Position numbers and translations under genes: made by a program. 64,000 nt of DNA from HGM04593 sp045588485 (lineage in GTDB: Bacteria > Bacteroidota > Bacteroidia > Bacteroidales > Bacteroidaceae), in the NCBI GenBank assembly GCA_045588485.1, contig JAZNEI010000031.1:1-64000 (forward strand), read 5' to 3'. Positions 9,177 through 18,191 of the stretch are shown piece by piece (position 1 is the stretch's first letter; each line of letters begins with the position of its first letter). Under the pieces are notes generated by a model. That model had not been told where the DNA came from and did no database searches. It saw only the letters and a list, made by a program, of their open reading frames with translations.

Positions 9177-9518
9177 ATGAATCAATACGAAACCGTTTTC
9201 ATTTTAACTCCCGTTTTGTCTGATTCTCAGATGAAGGAAGCGGTAGAGAAGTTCAAAGGCATTCTCACAGCTGAAGGTGCTGAGATTGTCAATGAGGAGA
9301 ATTGGGGACTTAAGAAACTTGCTTACCCCATTGATAAGAAAACAACCGGATTTTATGTAATGTTCGAGTTCAATGCAGCTCCCAGCGTAATTGCTAAGCT
9401 CGAGCTCAACTATCGTCGTGACGAGCGTGTAATACGTTCACTGGTTGTTAAGTTGGATAAGTATGCAGCAGAGTATGCAGCAAAAAGAAGAAGTTTAAAA
9501 GCAAATAAGGAGGATTAA
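9177..9518 (+). CDS. rpsF: 30S ribosomal protein S6
   Basis: 113 residues with the S6 start MNQYETVFILTPVLSD and the internal GLKKLAYPIDKKTTGFYV segment typical of the family. S6 binds 16S rRNA with S18 on the platform of the small subunit. It is the first gene of the conserved S6-S18-L9 operon, behind a strong promoter, and the S18 gene starts two bases after its stop. Confidence 0.97.
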   Translation: MNQYETVFILTPVLSDSQMKEAVEKFKGILTAEGAEIVNEENWGLKKLAYPIDKKTTGFYVMFEFNAAPSVIAKLELNYRRDERVIRSLVVKLDKYAAEYAAKRRSLKANKED

Positions 9519-9520
9519 TT

Positions 9521-9790
9521 ATGGCACAGACACCTTCAGAAATCAGATATTTGACACCTCCCTCGGTTGATGTCAAGAAAAAGAAATATTGCCGTTTCAA
9601 GAAGAACGGTATCAAGTATATCGACTATAAGGATCCTGAATTCCTCAAGAAATTCCTGAACGAGCAGGGTAAGTTGCTTCCCCGTCGTATCACAGGTACT
9701 TCTTTGAAGTTCCAGCGTCGCATTGCACAGGCCGTTAAGCGTGCACGTCACTTGGCTCTGCTGCCTTTTGTTACTGATATGATGAAATAA
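9521..9790 (+). CDS. rpsR: 30S ribosomal protein S18
   Basis: 89 residues with the S18 signature KKKYCRFKKNGIKYIDYKD near the N-terminus and the basic RRITGTSLKFQRRIAQAVKR segment that binds 16S rRNA with S6. Size and position between rpsF and rplI are standard. There is no ssb or priB gene in between. Two bases separate it from rpsF and 17 from rplI. Confidence 0.97.
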   Translation: MAQTPSEIRYLTPPSVDVKKKKYCRFKKNGIKYIDYKDPEFLKKFLNEQGKLLPRRITGTSLKFQRRIAQAVKRARHLALLPFVTDMMK

Positions 9791-9807
9791 AAAAGGAGGA
9801 AATAATT

Positions 9808-10269
9808 ATGGAGTTAATACTTAAAGAAGACGTTATCAACCTTGGTTACAAGGACGATGTTGTAAAGGTAAAGGACGGTTATGGCCGTAATTATTTGATT
9901 CCCACAGGCAAGGCAGTTATTGCTACTCCTTCGGCAAAGAAGGTATTGGCCGAGAATCTTCGTCAGCGTGCTCACAAGCTCGCTAAGATTAAGGCTGATG
10001 CTCAGGAGTTGGCTGCTAAGCTCGAGGGCGTTGCTCTGACAATTGCTACAAAGGTGAGCGCAACCGGTACTATCTTTGGTTCGGTAGGTGCTATTCAGGT
10101 AGCTGAGGAGTTGGCTAAGCTTGGTTTCGAGATTGACCGTAAGATTATCAACGTAGAGGCTGTTAAGGCTGTTGGTAGCTACGAGGCAACAATCAAGCTT
10201 CACAAAGAGGTTGCAGTAAAGGTTCCTTTCACTGTAGTTGCTGAGGCTGAGGAGGCTGCTGCTGAATAA
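9808..10269 (+). CDS. rplI: 50S ribosomal protein L9
   Basis: 153 residues. The N-terminal domain has the L9 pattern MELILKEDVINLGYKDDVV followed by VKDGYGRNYLIPTGKA. A helical linker and a C-terminal domain then end in an Ala/Glu-rich tail. An AGGAGG-like sequence precedes the start (AAAAGGAGGAAATAATT), unusually clear for this group. It is the last gene of the operon, with a terminator 24 bases downstream. Confidence 0.97.
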   Translation: MELILKEDVINLGYKDDVVKVKDGYGRNYLIPTGKAVIATPSAKKVLAENLRQRAHKLAKIKADAQELAAKLEGVALTIATKVSATGTIFGSVGAIQVAEELAKLGFEIDRKIINVEAVKAVGSYEATIKLHKEVAVKVPFTVVAEAEEAAAE

Positions 10270-10293
10270 TAGACTATTTAGTCCTATTGATAT

Positions 10294-10334
10294 AAAAGTG
10301 TCGTGACCCTTGGTAGGGTCGCGACACTTTTTTT
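10294..10334 (+). terminator. Intrinsic terminator of rpsF-rpsR-rplI
   Basis: A GTGTCGTGACCC / GGGTCGCGACAC stem with one G-T pair and a six-base loop, extended by A and T runs on either side. Seven or more T residues follow. Confidence 0.9.
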
Positions 10335-10607
10335 GTGTTGTAGGTCTGAAAAAAAGAAACAGCCCCACGTATCACTACGGAGGGCTGCACGGGGGAATTG
10401 AATGATTAAGAAAAAGTATTTATCAGTAGGATATCATCTGTATACAAGTAACAATCTCTTCTCGAGAATGTTTAGTGAACTGCTTCGAAATATCTGTTTT
10501 TAGCATAAAAATCGGGTAGTAGCTTATTATTACCAACAAATTTATTAAGTTTGTAATTGATTATTACGAGGAGTTGCTATTTTGCATAAATAGAGGAACT
10601 GTTGAAA
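10335..10607 (+). promoter_or_regulatory. Upstream region of the tandem sensor kinase
   Basis: No gene was seen here. A nested hairpin occupies 10360-10387 (CAGCCC/GGGCTG enclosing CGT/ACG). A -7 box TAAGTTTG lies at 10546-10553, about 55 bases before the proposed start at 10608, but no good TTTG -33 box is present at the right spacing. The remainder is AT-rich sequence without recognisable structure. Confidence 0.4.
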
Positions 10608-13600
10608 ATGTATATAAAATATTTGATGGCTATCTGCGCGGTGTTCGTTCTTGCATCGTGTGGAATGTCGCGTATAGAAACAGAACACGACCTTCTGGCC
10701 GACTCTCTATCATCGAAAATAGGTGAACTGCGTTATCGTGATTACAGGAAGATGCGCTCGGTTGCGCAGGAACTGCATGAGTATGAAGGAGCAAGTAATG
10801 AAGATGTTGCCGTGGCTCTTAATGCTATTGCATATTCCGAGTTTATGAAGATGAACTACGATTCGGCCAAGATACTTTACGCTGATGTGATTGAAGAGGC
10901 CGATTGCGAAATAGAACGTCTTGTTGCCGATGTAGGTATGATGCTTATCTGTTATCGCACTTCGGCGAATAGGGATTTTTTCGATTATCGTTCAGATGCA
11001 ATACACAGAATACGTCGCATAAATGAAGAAGAGGCAATGCTGCCCGATGATGAACGGGAGCGCTTTTATTCGGCCTGTCTTGAGATGGCTTCGGTATCAT
11101 TGTGCTATTTCTCAAATCTTGGAATGGTTGCCGAGGTAGAGCATTCTGCTTTTTATCTTGAGAAATATATTGCTGCGGTTACCGAACTGCCACAAGTGCT
11201 TTATGGCCGTATGCTGTTGAATTACCGTTCGGGTGTTCCTCCGTTGGAACGTATAGAGTCGTTGATAAAAATACTTGCTCGTGCCGAAGCTGAGGGTGAA
11301 TTGTGGCTTGCAGCCAATTGTAGGCTGATGCTTTCGTTGCTCCTACGCTCGGGTGAACTGCTTGATAAACTGCAACCTTTACAGTTGGCATTGATAAACA
11401 GTGATAATATGCCGATGGGAGAGCTGGCTCTATATCTGGCACAGCAGGCTGCCAATGGCTTCAGAGTTTACGGAGATAACTATATGCTTATTGAAGCACT
11501 CTCGGTAGCAGCATCATGCTGCACACAGAACGGCCGTTTTGCCGAGGCGTTGGCATTACTCGAGGATGCAGTGCTTCTGGTCAATAATTATTATGCTGTT
11601 TCTTATCCCGAGTTGGATGCAGAACTCACGCTTGAATCGGCAGGTAGTGATTCCGAATATGCCTTGTTGACTAATGATAGCATTATCAATATATATGAGT
11701 GTCTGCTAAGTGTGCGCCGTGATGCAAGTTGTGCCTATTCGGGTGTAGGTAATAAATATCTCTCGGATATTAATCGTAACGGTTATCTCGACCTGTTACG
11801 TACCACGAGGCTCAACAAGCAGATGGAGAGCAGAATAAAAGCGGCTGAAAGTAGCGCCTCGAAACTTTATTTATGGGTGTTGTTGCTCGTTATACTTCTT
11901 CTTGCCGCCGGTTTTACTGTTTATCGTTTAGGTAAGAGATGGAATCGGCGTAACAAAGAGTATCTGGACGACCTGATGGCTTTGCAGAATCTCTGTAGAA
12001 GATTGATGGCCTCGTTGCCTAAAGAGTTGTCGACCATTGATGAGGTCGATGAGGCGGTTGCTTCTATTTTGAACAGCGAATTGGCTTCTTTTGCAGGAGA
12101 CAGCCGTTTTATACTGTCATCAACAGAGAAAACTTTTGATGAGGGTAATGTGTGCTGTATGCAGTTGCTTACTCTTGATGAACCTCATGTTAATCTTTAC
12201 ATCGTTACCGAACAGCGTTTGTCGGTGCAGAAAATGGGATTTTTGCAGGTTGCTTTGCCATATATAGCTACGGCGATAGACGAGGGTAGGCGAGTGGCTG
12301 ATATTGGAGGCGAACGTCAGAGGCTGATAGAGCAGCGTCTCTCCTACTCGTTATATCTTGATGAGCATAAACGAGAGAATGTAAATAAGCGTGTCGCCTT
12401 GTCGGTTGTTGGAGGTATGCGCCCTTATATGGACCGTATGCTGAATGAATTGCGTTGTCTCTCTCTTTCGGTTTCATGCGGTGAGGAGGAGTGTAAGCAT
12501 CTGGAATATTTGCAGGAGCTTACATCGGCAATAGAAGAGTATAATCAGGTATTGGCACGTTGGATTAAGATGCGTCGTGGCGAACTGAGTCTGCATATAG
12601 AGAATTTTGCTTTGTCCGAAGTGCTTGGGATTATTTCGAAGAGTGTAGCTGCATTCGAAATGAAGGGAATCACGCTCGAGGTGAGTGATAGCTCACTTGT
12701 AGTGAAGGCAGATAAAGCACTCACTCTGTTTATGATAAATACTCTTGCCGATAATGCGGGTAAGTTCACTCCGACGGGTGGCCGAGTAACTGTCGAAGCT
12801 CTCGACGGCGGCTCATTTGTGGAAATTGCAGTAACAGATACTGGTGTGGGAATGTCCGCCGAAGAGGTTGAGAAAATTCTAGGTTCAAAGGTGTATGATG
12901 CCTCACAGATAGGACGCACAGGTAGTATGGCGGCCTATAAGGGCGGGGGATTCGGATTGATGAACTGCAAGGGTATAATAGAGAAGTATCGTAAGACCGA
13001 CGAGTTGTTCTCGGTGTGTAGTATGGATATAAAGAGTGTCCCGGGAAAAGGCAGCCGATTTTCGTTCCGTTTGCCGAAGGGTGTCAGACGGGTTCTGATG
13101 CTTGTGCTTCTATGCTTGTTGCCTCCTGCTGCTTGGGCAGGGAACGATGTGGAAGCCCTTGCCGACTCGGTATATTCTTCTAATCTTAAAGGCGATTATG
13201 CAAGGGCGCTTGACTATGCTCAGGAGCTTATATCCGAAATGAATTTGTTTTATCGTAATTCTGTGGGTGGAACCGATACCTTATCGCTCTCTTCGGCTCC
13301 TTCGTCCGAAATTATATGGTGGCGCGGCCGATTTTTTGCCGATTCTCTTACCGAGACAATTTACTACAACCTGTTAGATATGCGCAACGAGGTTGCCGTT
13401 GCAGCACTTGCAATGCGTGACTGGTCGACATATAGGTATAATAATGCAATATATACTCAGCTCTATCGTCTTGTACACGAAGATCAGGAATTGGTAAACT
13501 ACTACGAGTATATGCAGAGTGTTGCCAACTATCGCAGGATAGCTGTCGTGCTGTGTGTCACGGTGTTGCTTTTCATCTTTATTATTGCTCTTGTCAAGTA

Positions 13601-14756
13601 TATGCGCAGTGTAGTGGCCGAGAGAATGAACAGTGATATTCTTCTACAGGCAAATAGCAGTGTACTGAGTGTGGTGAGTAGCATACACGGTGCCGATGGA
13701 TTGGCACAGGTCTTGGCACAAAAACTTTATTTGGTGTTGCGCGACTATCTGCGTGTGAAGAGTGTGACTCTTGCACTGAGAAGCGGCAACGAGTCGCAGG
13801 TGGCAACCCAACCGCAGGATGTTGATACTTCATCGCAACAATATACAACTAGGTTCAGTCTTACATTGCCCTCATTAGATGAGGTTGGTGAACTTGGTGA
13901 ACTTGCGGTTATTACAGAACGCAGACTTAATGAGGGTGAGACTGCTCTGCTTGAACTTATATCGGGTTATTTGACCTCGGCAGTGTATCACTCTATAGTT
14001 AGGTTGACAAGGGAGTATAACGACTTGAACGAGATTGAGGAAGAGGCCGAAAGGGTAAAATATGAGGAGAATCGTTTGCATGTGCGTAACATGGTAATTG
14101 ATAATTGCCTTTCGGTTATAAAGCATGAGACAATATACTATCCGGGGCGTATACACGAGCTGCTGCTGCAACTGCGGAATGGCTCTTTTACGTGCGAAGA
14201 GTGGAACGAGAAGATTGCTTCGATGTGCGAATTGATGGATTATTACAGCTCTATTTTCAAGGTGCTGACCTCTTGTGCATCGCGGCAGATGGATGATGCC
14301 AATTTCAAGGTCTCATTGGTTCCTCTTGCCGATGTCTTTTCTCGTATGAGAGGGTATGTAAGGCGTAGAGCAGCAAAGATGGGGGTCGAACAATCTTTTG
14401 TGGCTCGGTCGACCGAGGCTGTAGCAGTGGGTGATGCGCTACTTATCGAATATATGTTTGAGTCGTTGGTGGGTTCGCTTATTACATCGGGTGCCCGAGG
14501 AATAGAATTGTCGGTAGAAGATGAAGGCGAGCTTCTAAGGGTCGAGATTTTAGGCAAGGGATTGCATCTTGATGCCGAGCGCTGTGCCGGATATTTTGTT
14601 CCGCAATGTGAGGAATCGGTGTCAATGGAGCCGCTGATTGCACGCGAAATAATGCGTATGCACGAGGATTTTATGGATAGGCGTGCATTGCGTCTTGTTG
14701 CACGTAACGATAAAGAGGGCTGTGTAATACTCTTTACACTGCCTAAAAGAGTATAA
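10608..14756 (+). CDS. Tandem two-module sensor histidine kinase (DUF5112/DUF5113-type)
   Basis: A 1382-residue protein. The ATG at 10608 is preferred over an upstream TTG because it gives a signal sequence with lipobox LASC (C18). Residues about 20-410 are helical and TPR-like, and a membrane segment follows at 419-439. Next comes a cytoplasmic region with an HATPase domain: N-box NTLADNAGKF (711-720), DTGVG (744-748) and a glycine-rich lid near 778. A second signal-like hydrophobic stretch (829-843, ending PPAAWAG) then restarts the same layout: short helical region, membrane segment 977-996, and a cytoplasmic region with an H-box-like SVIKHETIYYPGR (H1183). The last domain looks like a degenerate ATPase. 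It resembles Bacteroidetes proteins carrying DUF5112 and DUF5113. The response regulator 20 bases downstream is the likely partner. The signal it senses is unknown. Confidence 0.75.
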   Translation: MYIKYLMAICAVFVLASCGMSRIETEHDLLADSLSSKIGELRYRDYRKMRSVAQELHEYEGASNEDVAVALNAIAYSEFMKMNYDSAKILYADVIEEADCEIERLVADVGMMLICYRTSANRDFFDYRSDAIHRIRRINEEEAMLPDDERERFYSACLEMASVSLCYFSNLGMVAEVEHSAFYLEKYIAAVTELPQVLYGRMLLNYRSGVPPLERIESLIKILARAEAEGELWLAANCRLMLSLLLRSGELLDKLQPLQLALINSDNMPMGELALYLAQQAANGFRVYGDNYMLIEALSVAASCCTQNGRFAEALALLEDAVLLVNNYYAVSYPELDAELTLESAGSDSEYALLTNDSIINIYECLLSVRRDASCAYSGVGNKYLSDINRNGYLDLLRTTRLNKQMESRIKAAESSASKLYLWVLLLVILLLAAGFTVYRLGKRWNRRNKEYLDDLMALQNLCRRLMASLPKELSTIDEVDEAVASILNSELASFAGDSRFILSSTEKTFDEGNVCCMQLLTLDEPHVNLYIVTEQRLSVQKMGFLQVALPYIATAIDEGRRVADIGGERQRLIEQRLSYSLYLDEHKRENVNKRVALSVVGGMRPYMDRMLNELRCLSLSVSCGEEECKHLEYLQELTSAIEEYNQVLARWIKMRRGELSLHIENFALSEVLGIISKSVAAFEMKGITLEVSDSSLVVKADKALTLFMINTLADNAGKFTPTGGRVTVEALDGGSFVEIAVTDTGVGMSAEEVEKILGSKVYDASQIGRTGSMAAYKGGGFGLMNCKGIIEKYRKTDELFSVCSMDIKSVPGKGSRFSFRLPKGVRRVLMLVLLCLLPPAAWAGNDVEALADSVYSSNLKGDYARALDYAQELISEMNLFYRNSVGGTDTLSLSSAPSSEIIWWRGRFFADSLTETIYYNLLDMRNEVAVAALAMRDWSTYRYNNAIYTQLYRLVHEDQELVNYYEYMQSVANYRRIAVVLCVTVLLFIFIIALVKYMRSVVAERMNSDILLQANSSVLSVVSSIHGADGLAQVLAQKLYLVLRDYLRVKSVTLALRSGNESQVATQPQDVDTSSQQYTTRFSLTLPSLDEVGELGELAVITERRLNEGETALLELISGYLTSAVYHSIVRLTREYNDLNEIEEEAERVKYEENRLHVRNMVIDNCLSVIKHETIYYPGRIHELLLQLRNGSFTCEEWNEKIASMCELMDYYSSIFKVLTSCASRQMDDANFKVSLVPLADVFSRMRGYVRRRAAKMGVEQSFVARSTEAVAVGDALLIEYMFESLVGSLITSGARGIELSVEDEGELLRVEILGKGLHLDAERCAGYFVPQCEESVSMEPLIAREIMRMHEDFMDRRALRLVARNDKEGCVILFTLPKRV

Positions 14757-14776
14757 ACTGCAAATGGTTATTTATT

Positions 14777-15499
14777 ATGAGTGATAGATTCAGTGTTATA
14801 ATTGTTGAGGATGCCAAGCTGGAGTTGAAAGGCACCGAGGAGATTTTCCGTACCGAGATTCCTGAAGCCGATATAATAGGCGTGGCAATGAATGAGGTCG
14901 AGCTTTATCCTTTGCTCGAGAAGGAGTTGCCTAATCTGCTTCTGCTAGATTTAGGCTTGGGCGGCTCTACCACTGTAGGTGTAGATATATGCGCCAGAGT
15001 CAAACGCGAATATCCTGCGGTAAAGGTTCTTATCTTTACGGGTGAGCTGCTTAATGAAAAACTGTGGGTTGATGTGCTTGATGCAGGTGCCGATGGCATA
15101 GTGCTTAAAAGTGGAGAACTGCTTACAAAATATGAGATTCGCAGTGTCATGGCAGGTAAACGTTTTGTCTTTAACCAACCTGTTCTTGAGGCTATAACAA
15201 AACGTTTCAGGGAGGATGTTATGCGTGAGGCTGTGCGTCGTCGTTCGCTCATAGAGTATGATATTGACCGTTACGATGAGTGTTTCTTGCGTCATCTTGC
15301 TCTTGGGTATACAAAGGATATGATTGCTAATTTACGTTCAATGCCTTTTGGCGTAAAATCGCTTGAGAAGCGGCAGGCCGACCTCGTCTCGCGTCTTTTC
15401 CCCGAAGGTGAACAACGGGGGGTGAATGTGACACGTTTGGTGGTACGTGCAATAGAGTTGCATATTATTGATATTGAGAATCTTGAAGCAGATGAATAA
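14777..15499 (+). CDS. Response regulator, partner of the tandem kinase
   Basis: 240 residues. The receiver domain (1 to about 125) keeps the acidic pair E11/D12, phosphoacceptor D58 in LLLLDLGL, the threonine in LIFTGE and the lysine in IVLKSGEL. The C-terminal 110 residues are helical and basic (TKDMIANLRSMPFGVKSLEKR). They could hold a divergent LuxR-type helix-turn-helix but do not match a standard output domain clearly. It lies 20 bases after the tandem kinase gene, and its stop overlaps the start of the following membrane protein, so the three genes form one transcription unit. Confidence 0.8.
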   Translation: MSDRFSVIIVEDAKLELKGTEEIFRTEIPEADIIGVAMNEVELYPLLEKELPNLLLLDLGLGGSTTVGVDICARVKREYPAVKVLIFTGELLNEKLWVDVLDAGADGIVLKSGELLTKYEIRSVMAGKRFVFNQPVLEAITKRFREDVMREAVRRRSLIEYDIDRYDECFLRHLALGYTKDMIANLRSMPFGVKSLEKRQADLVSRLFPEGEQRGVNVTRLVVRAIELHIIDIENLEADE

Positions 15500-16217
15500 A
15501 GCAGGGTATAGATATCTGCCGTTTATTGTGTACTCACTATTCTTGTTGATTCTGTGGGTTACCTCATGGGTGCTTGGCCTTGTTGGGCTGTTTGTACACT
15601 TGGAGGGGGAGTATAGCAGTCTCTTTTCGGGTGAGGGGGTACGTTGGACTCTTTATACGGCTTTACAATCTGTAGATGCCGCACCATGGGGCGCAATTGT
15701 GATAGCTGTTGTTGCAGTAGGAGTGGTTGCAGCTTCGGGTATTTGCTCTACAATCATTGATGTGCTATTGTTTCGCCGGTTATCTGCGATACGACGATAT
15801 GCCGGTCTTTTTTCTTTGGTTATATTTATTTTGGCTGTGGCGTTGCTGCTAACGGCTTCGGTCTCTCCTTGGCGCTTTTTGTCGGGAGTCACAAAGGATT
15901 GGGGTACCTCGGCTATCGTGCAAGGGTGGATTTTTATCGTTCTTATTGTGTCGCTTGCCGTTTCGCTTATGCATGGCTCGGTTTGCGGATATTATCGTAG
16001 CATAGGTGATGTGGTGAGGGGATTGTGCAGTCTTTTCCCTTTGTTCGCTCCTGCTTTTTTGGCAATACTTCCGGCTTCGGGTATTGTTCCTTGTGTAGAA
16101 TATGTGGGGTTGATTACGTTCGATGAACCGCAGGTTGTTTCCGATACTCTATGCTGGTTGCCGTTTGTGTTTATTGCCTTTGTCGAATTGGGCTATGCTG
16201 TTAAGAGGAATTTGTAA
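15492..16217 (+). CDS. Multi-span membrane protein of unknown function
   Basis: 241 residues from the ATG at 15492, which overlaps the stop of the preceding regulator (ATGAATAA). This start is preferred over one 24 bases upstream that lies inside the regulator gene. About five or six hydrophobic segments can be seen, including residues near 10-35, 60-85, 105-125, 145-165 and 175-200, separated by short loops. No enzymatic motif or known family was recognised. The translational overlap suggests it works with the tandem kinase and regulator, perhaps as an accessory or target of that pathway, but this is only inferred from position. Confidence 0.65.
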   Translation: MNKAGYRYLPFIVYSLFLLILWVTSWVLGLVGLFVHLEGEYSSLFSGEGVRWTLYTALQSVDAAPWGAIVIAVVAVGVVAASGICSTIIDVLLFRRLSAIRRYAGLFSLVIFILAVALLLTASVSPWRFLSGVTKDWGTSAIVQGWIFIVLIVSLAVSLMHGSVCGYYRSIGDVVRGLCSLFPLFAPAFLAILPASGIVPCVEYVGLITFDEPQVVSDTLCWLPFVFIAFVELGYAVKRNL

Positions 16218-16235
16218 TCACGGTTTCTAAATACG

Positions 16236-16267
16236 AAGCGACAGACCAAATAGAAGGTCTGTCGCTT
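16236..16267. terminator. Bidirectional terminator between convergent genes
   Basis: A perfect 12-bp stem AAGCGACAGACC / GGTCTGTCGCTT around an eight-base loop in the 54-base gap between convergent genes. The T runs are weak on both sides. Confidence 0.65.
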
Positions 16268-16271
16268 GGTG

Positions 16272-17918
16272 TTATTGGTATAGATAGCGTTTTATACTCT
16301 TTTTGGGTGTCTTCTCGAACTCCTCTTTCATTACTCGTATCTCTGAAATGTGTTCGTACGCAGGAATAATCTTGTTTATCTCTTTGCGTAGCTGCTCCAT
16401 TCTGGCAGGAATATCTGTTACCCCCTCGGCCTGAAGTACGTCGTTATCGGGATATATCAGTGCTACGAATCGTTCGCCGTCCTGTATGACAAGTGACTCG
16501 GCTACGCAGGGGAGTGAGTCTATGACTGCTTCAATCTCCTCGGGGTAGACATTCTGTCCATTAGCGCTAAGAAGCATGCTCTTGCAACGTCCCTTGATGA
16601 ATACGAATCCTTCACTGTCTATTATGCCAAGGTCGCCTGTATGATACCAACCATCTTTGTCGAGTGCCTGCTTGGTTGCATCAGAGTTTTTATAGTATCC
16701 TAACATTACGTTTGGACCTCTCACGATAATTTCACCGGGTTTCTTCTGTGGATCGTCACTCAAGACCTTTACCTCCATGCCTAATGTCGCTTTTCCGCAA
16801 CTGCCGACTTTTGTCTCTTGCCAATCGCTGTAGCAGATGATGGGGGCGCACTCTGTTGCACCGTATCCTACAGTGTAGGGGAATTTTATTTTGTGCAGCA
16901 GAGCGTCAATTTCGGGGTGGAATGCAGCACCTCCGATGATAATCTCTACTACGTTACCACCAAAGGCTTTGAGCATTCTTTTGCGTATGTTGCGGTAGAT
17001 GATATTGTTTATCCCGGGGATTTTTGTAGCTATGCGCATAAGCGGTTTTTGCAGCTTGGGCATTACGCTTTTGCGGATGATTTTTTCGATGATAAGGGGA
17101 ACGGCTACGATGATTGTGGGACGCACCTTGCTGAAAGCATCGAATATAATGCGAGGGCTGGGAGTACGTGTCAGGAAAAATACCTGTACACCACGTGTCA
17201 ACTGATACAGAAACTCGAATGCCATTCCATACATATGTGCCATAGGAAGAATTGAGAGCATATTCATTCCCGGCTTCATTGCAAGTACTCCCGTGGCGAA
17301 CATCATATTGTTGTAGAGCGCACGATAAGGGATGAGTACACCTTTCGAGAATCCGCTTGTGCCCGATGTGTAATTTATTATGGCAAGCTCCTCGGGGCTG
17401 TCTTTGTAGTAGTTGATGTCTGCTGCGCTGAAGCCTTTGGGGTAGCTCTTGGCAAACTCGTCGTTCATTTTTGCGTGTGCCTCGCTTATTCTCTCGCTGC
17501 GGCTCATATTGAGCGAAAAATCCTCGATGCGGATTACTCCATTAAGCGCCGGCATCTCGTCGTAGTTGAGCTGTGTGCGGTTCGAATCGCCAACAAAGAG
17601 TAGACGCGAGTCGGAGTCGGTTACAATGTGGTGTACATTGTCGGCCTTGAAATCGTGCAAGATTGGTACTGCTGTCGCACCGTATGTTATTATCGACAAA
17701 AATGCTATTCCCCAACGAGAACAGTTGCGACCGCATAGTGCAATATGGTCACCGGGATTTATGCCGCTTAGACGGTAGAATGTATGCAGTTTGGCAATTT
17801 CGCTTGCAACATCGCCGTAGGTGTAAGAGACACCTTTATAATCGGTAAGGGCACTATGCAACCAATTCTCCTTGAATGATGTTGCATAAAGCCCGATGAA
17901 ACTTTGATTGTTAGACAT
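16272..17918 (-). CDS. Long-chain acyl-CoA synthetase (AMP-binding enzyme)
   Basis: 548 residues from the ATG at 17918 (MSNNQSFIGLYATSF). A longer frame starting at 18014 adds 32 residues of low-quality basic sequence and is not preferred. It is a member of the ANL adenylating superfamily: the P-loop-like INYTSGTSGFSKGV, the A5 motif GYGATECAPI, the A7 motif YHTGDLGIID, the hinge region GRCKSMLLSANG and the catalytic lysine region KTPKKSIKRYLYQ at the end. These enzymes activate carboxylates to acyl-AMP and transfer them to CoA. The closest group by pattern is FadD/AcsL-like long-chain fatty-acid CoA ligases. It is transcribed alone, with a promoter about 175 bases upstream. Confidence 0.88.
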   Translation of the reverse strand: MSNNQSFIGLYATSFKENWLHSALTDYKGVSYTYGDVASEIAKLHTFYRLSGINPGDHIALCGRNCSRWGIAFLSIITYGATAVPILHDFKADNVHHIVTDSDSRLLFVGDSNRTQLNYDEMPALNGVIRIEDFSLNMSRSERISEAHAKMNDEFAKSYPKGFSAADINYYKDSPEELAIINYTSGTSGFSKGVLIPYRALYNNMMFATGVLAMKPGMNMLSILPMAHMYGMAFEFLYQLTRGVQVFFLTRTPSPRIIFDAFSKVRPTIIVAVPLIIEKIIRKSVMPKLQKPLMRIATKIPGINNIIYRNIRKRMLKAFGGNVVEIIIGGAAFHPEIDALLHKIKFPYTVGYGATECAPIICYSDWQETKVGSCGKATLGMEVKVLSDDPQKKPGEIIVRGPNVMLGYYKNSDATKQALDKDGWYHTGDLGIIDSEGFVFIKGRCKSMLLSANGQNVYPEEIEAVIDSLPCVAESLVIQDGERFVALIYPDNDVLQAEGVTDIPARMEQLRKEINKIIPAYEHISEIRVMKEEFEKTPKKSIKRYLYQ

Positions 17919-18092
17919 AATTGTTTGTATTTGTAGATTGTTTGTTGTCTGTTTTACCACCGGTGAAATAGTTTGCAAACAAGGTGACCGGCCGAGTCTG
18001 CATTTTTTTCTCACCCAAAAGCAAAAATAGTATATTGATATAGCAAAAGCAAATTTTGCTCACAATTAATCGACCTTTTTACTTTTCAGGTG

Positions 18093-18125
18093 CAAAGGTA
18101 ATAATAAAAAAGTGTGAAAAACAAG
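18093..18125 (-). promoter_or_regulatory. Promoter of the acyl-CoA ligase gene
   Basis: On the minus strand, the -7 box TACCTTTG (18093-18100) lies 21 bases from CTTG (18122-18125), which serves as a weak -33 box. The leader before the proposed start at 17918 would be about 170 bases. Confidence 0.5.
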
Positions 18126-18191
18126 AAAAAAACAAGAAAATTGCACAAAAATGAAAAAATGTGCAATGGCGGCTGAAGAATGATGCAGTAT

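Noticed and set aside
10602..10607. TTG start of the tandem kinase two codons upstream
   Set aside because: The ATG at 10608 gives a better signal sequence and is the more usual start codon.
17919..18014. N-terminal extension of 32 residues on the acyl-CoA ligase
   Set aside because: The added part is basic, low in family resemblance and unlike the start of related ligases. ATG 17918 gives a normal N-terminus.
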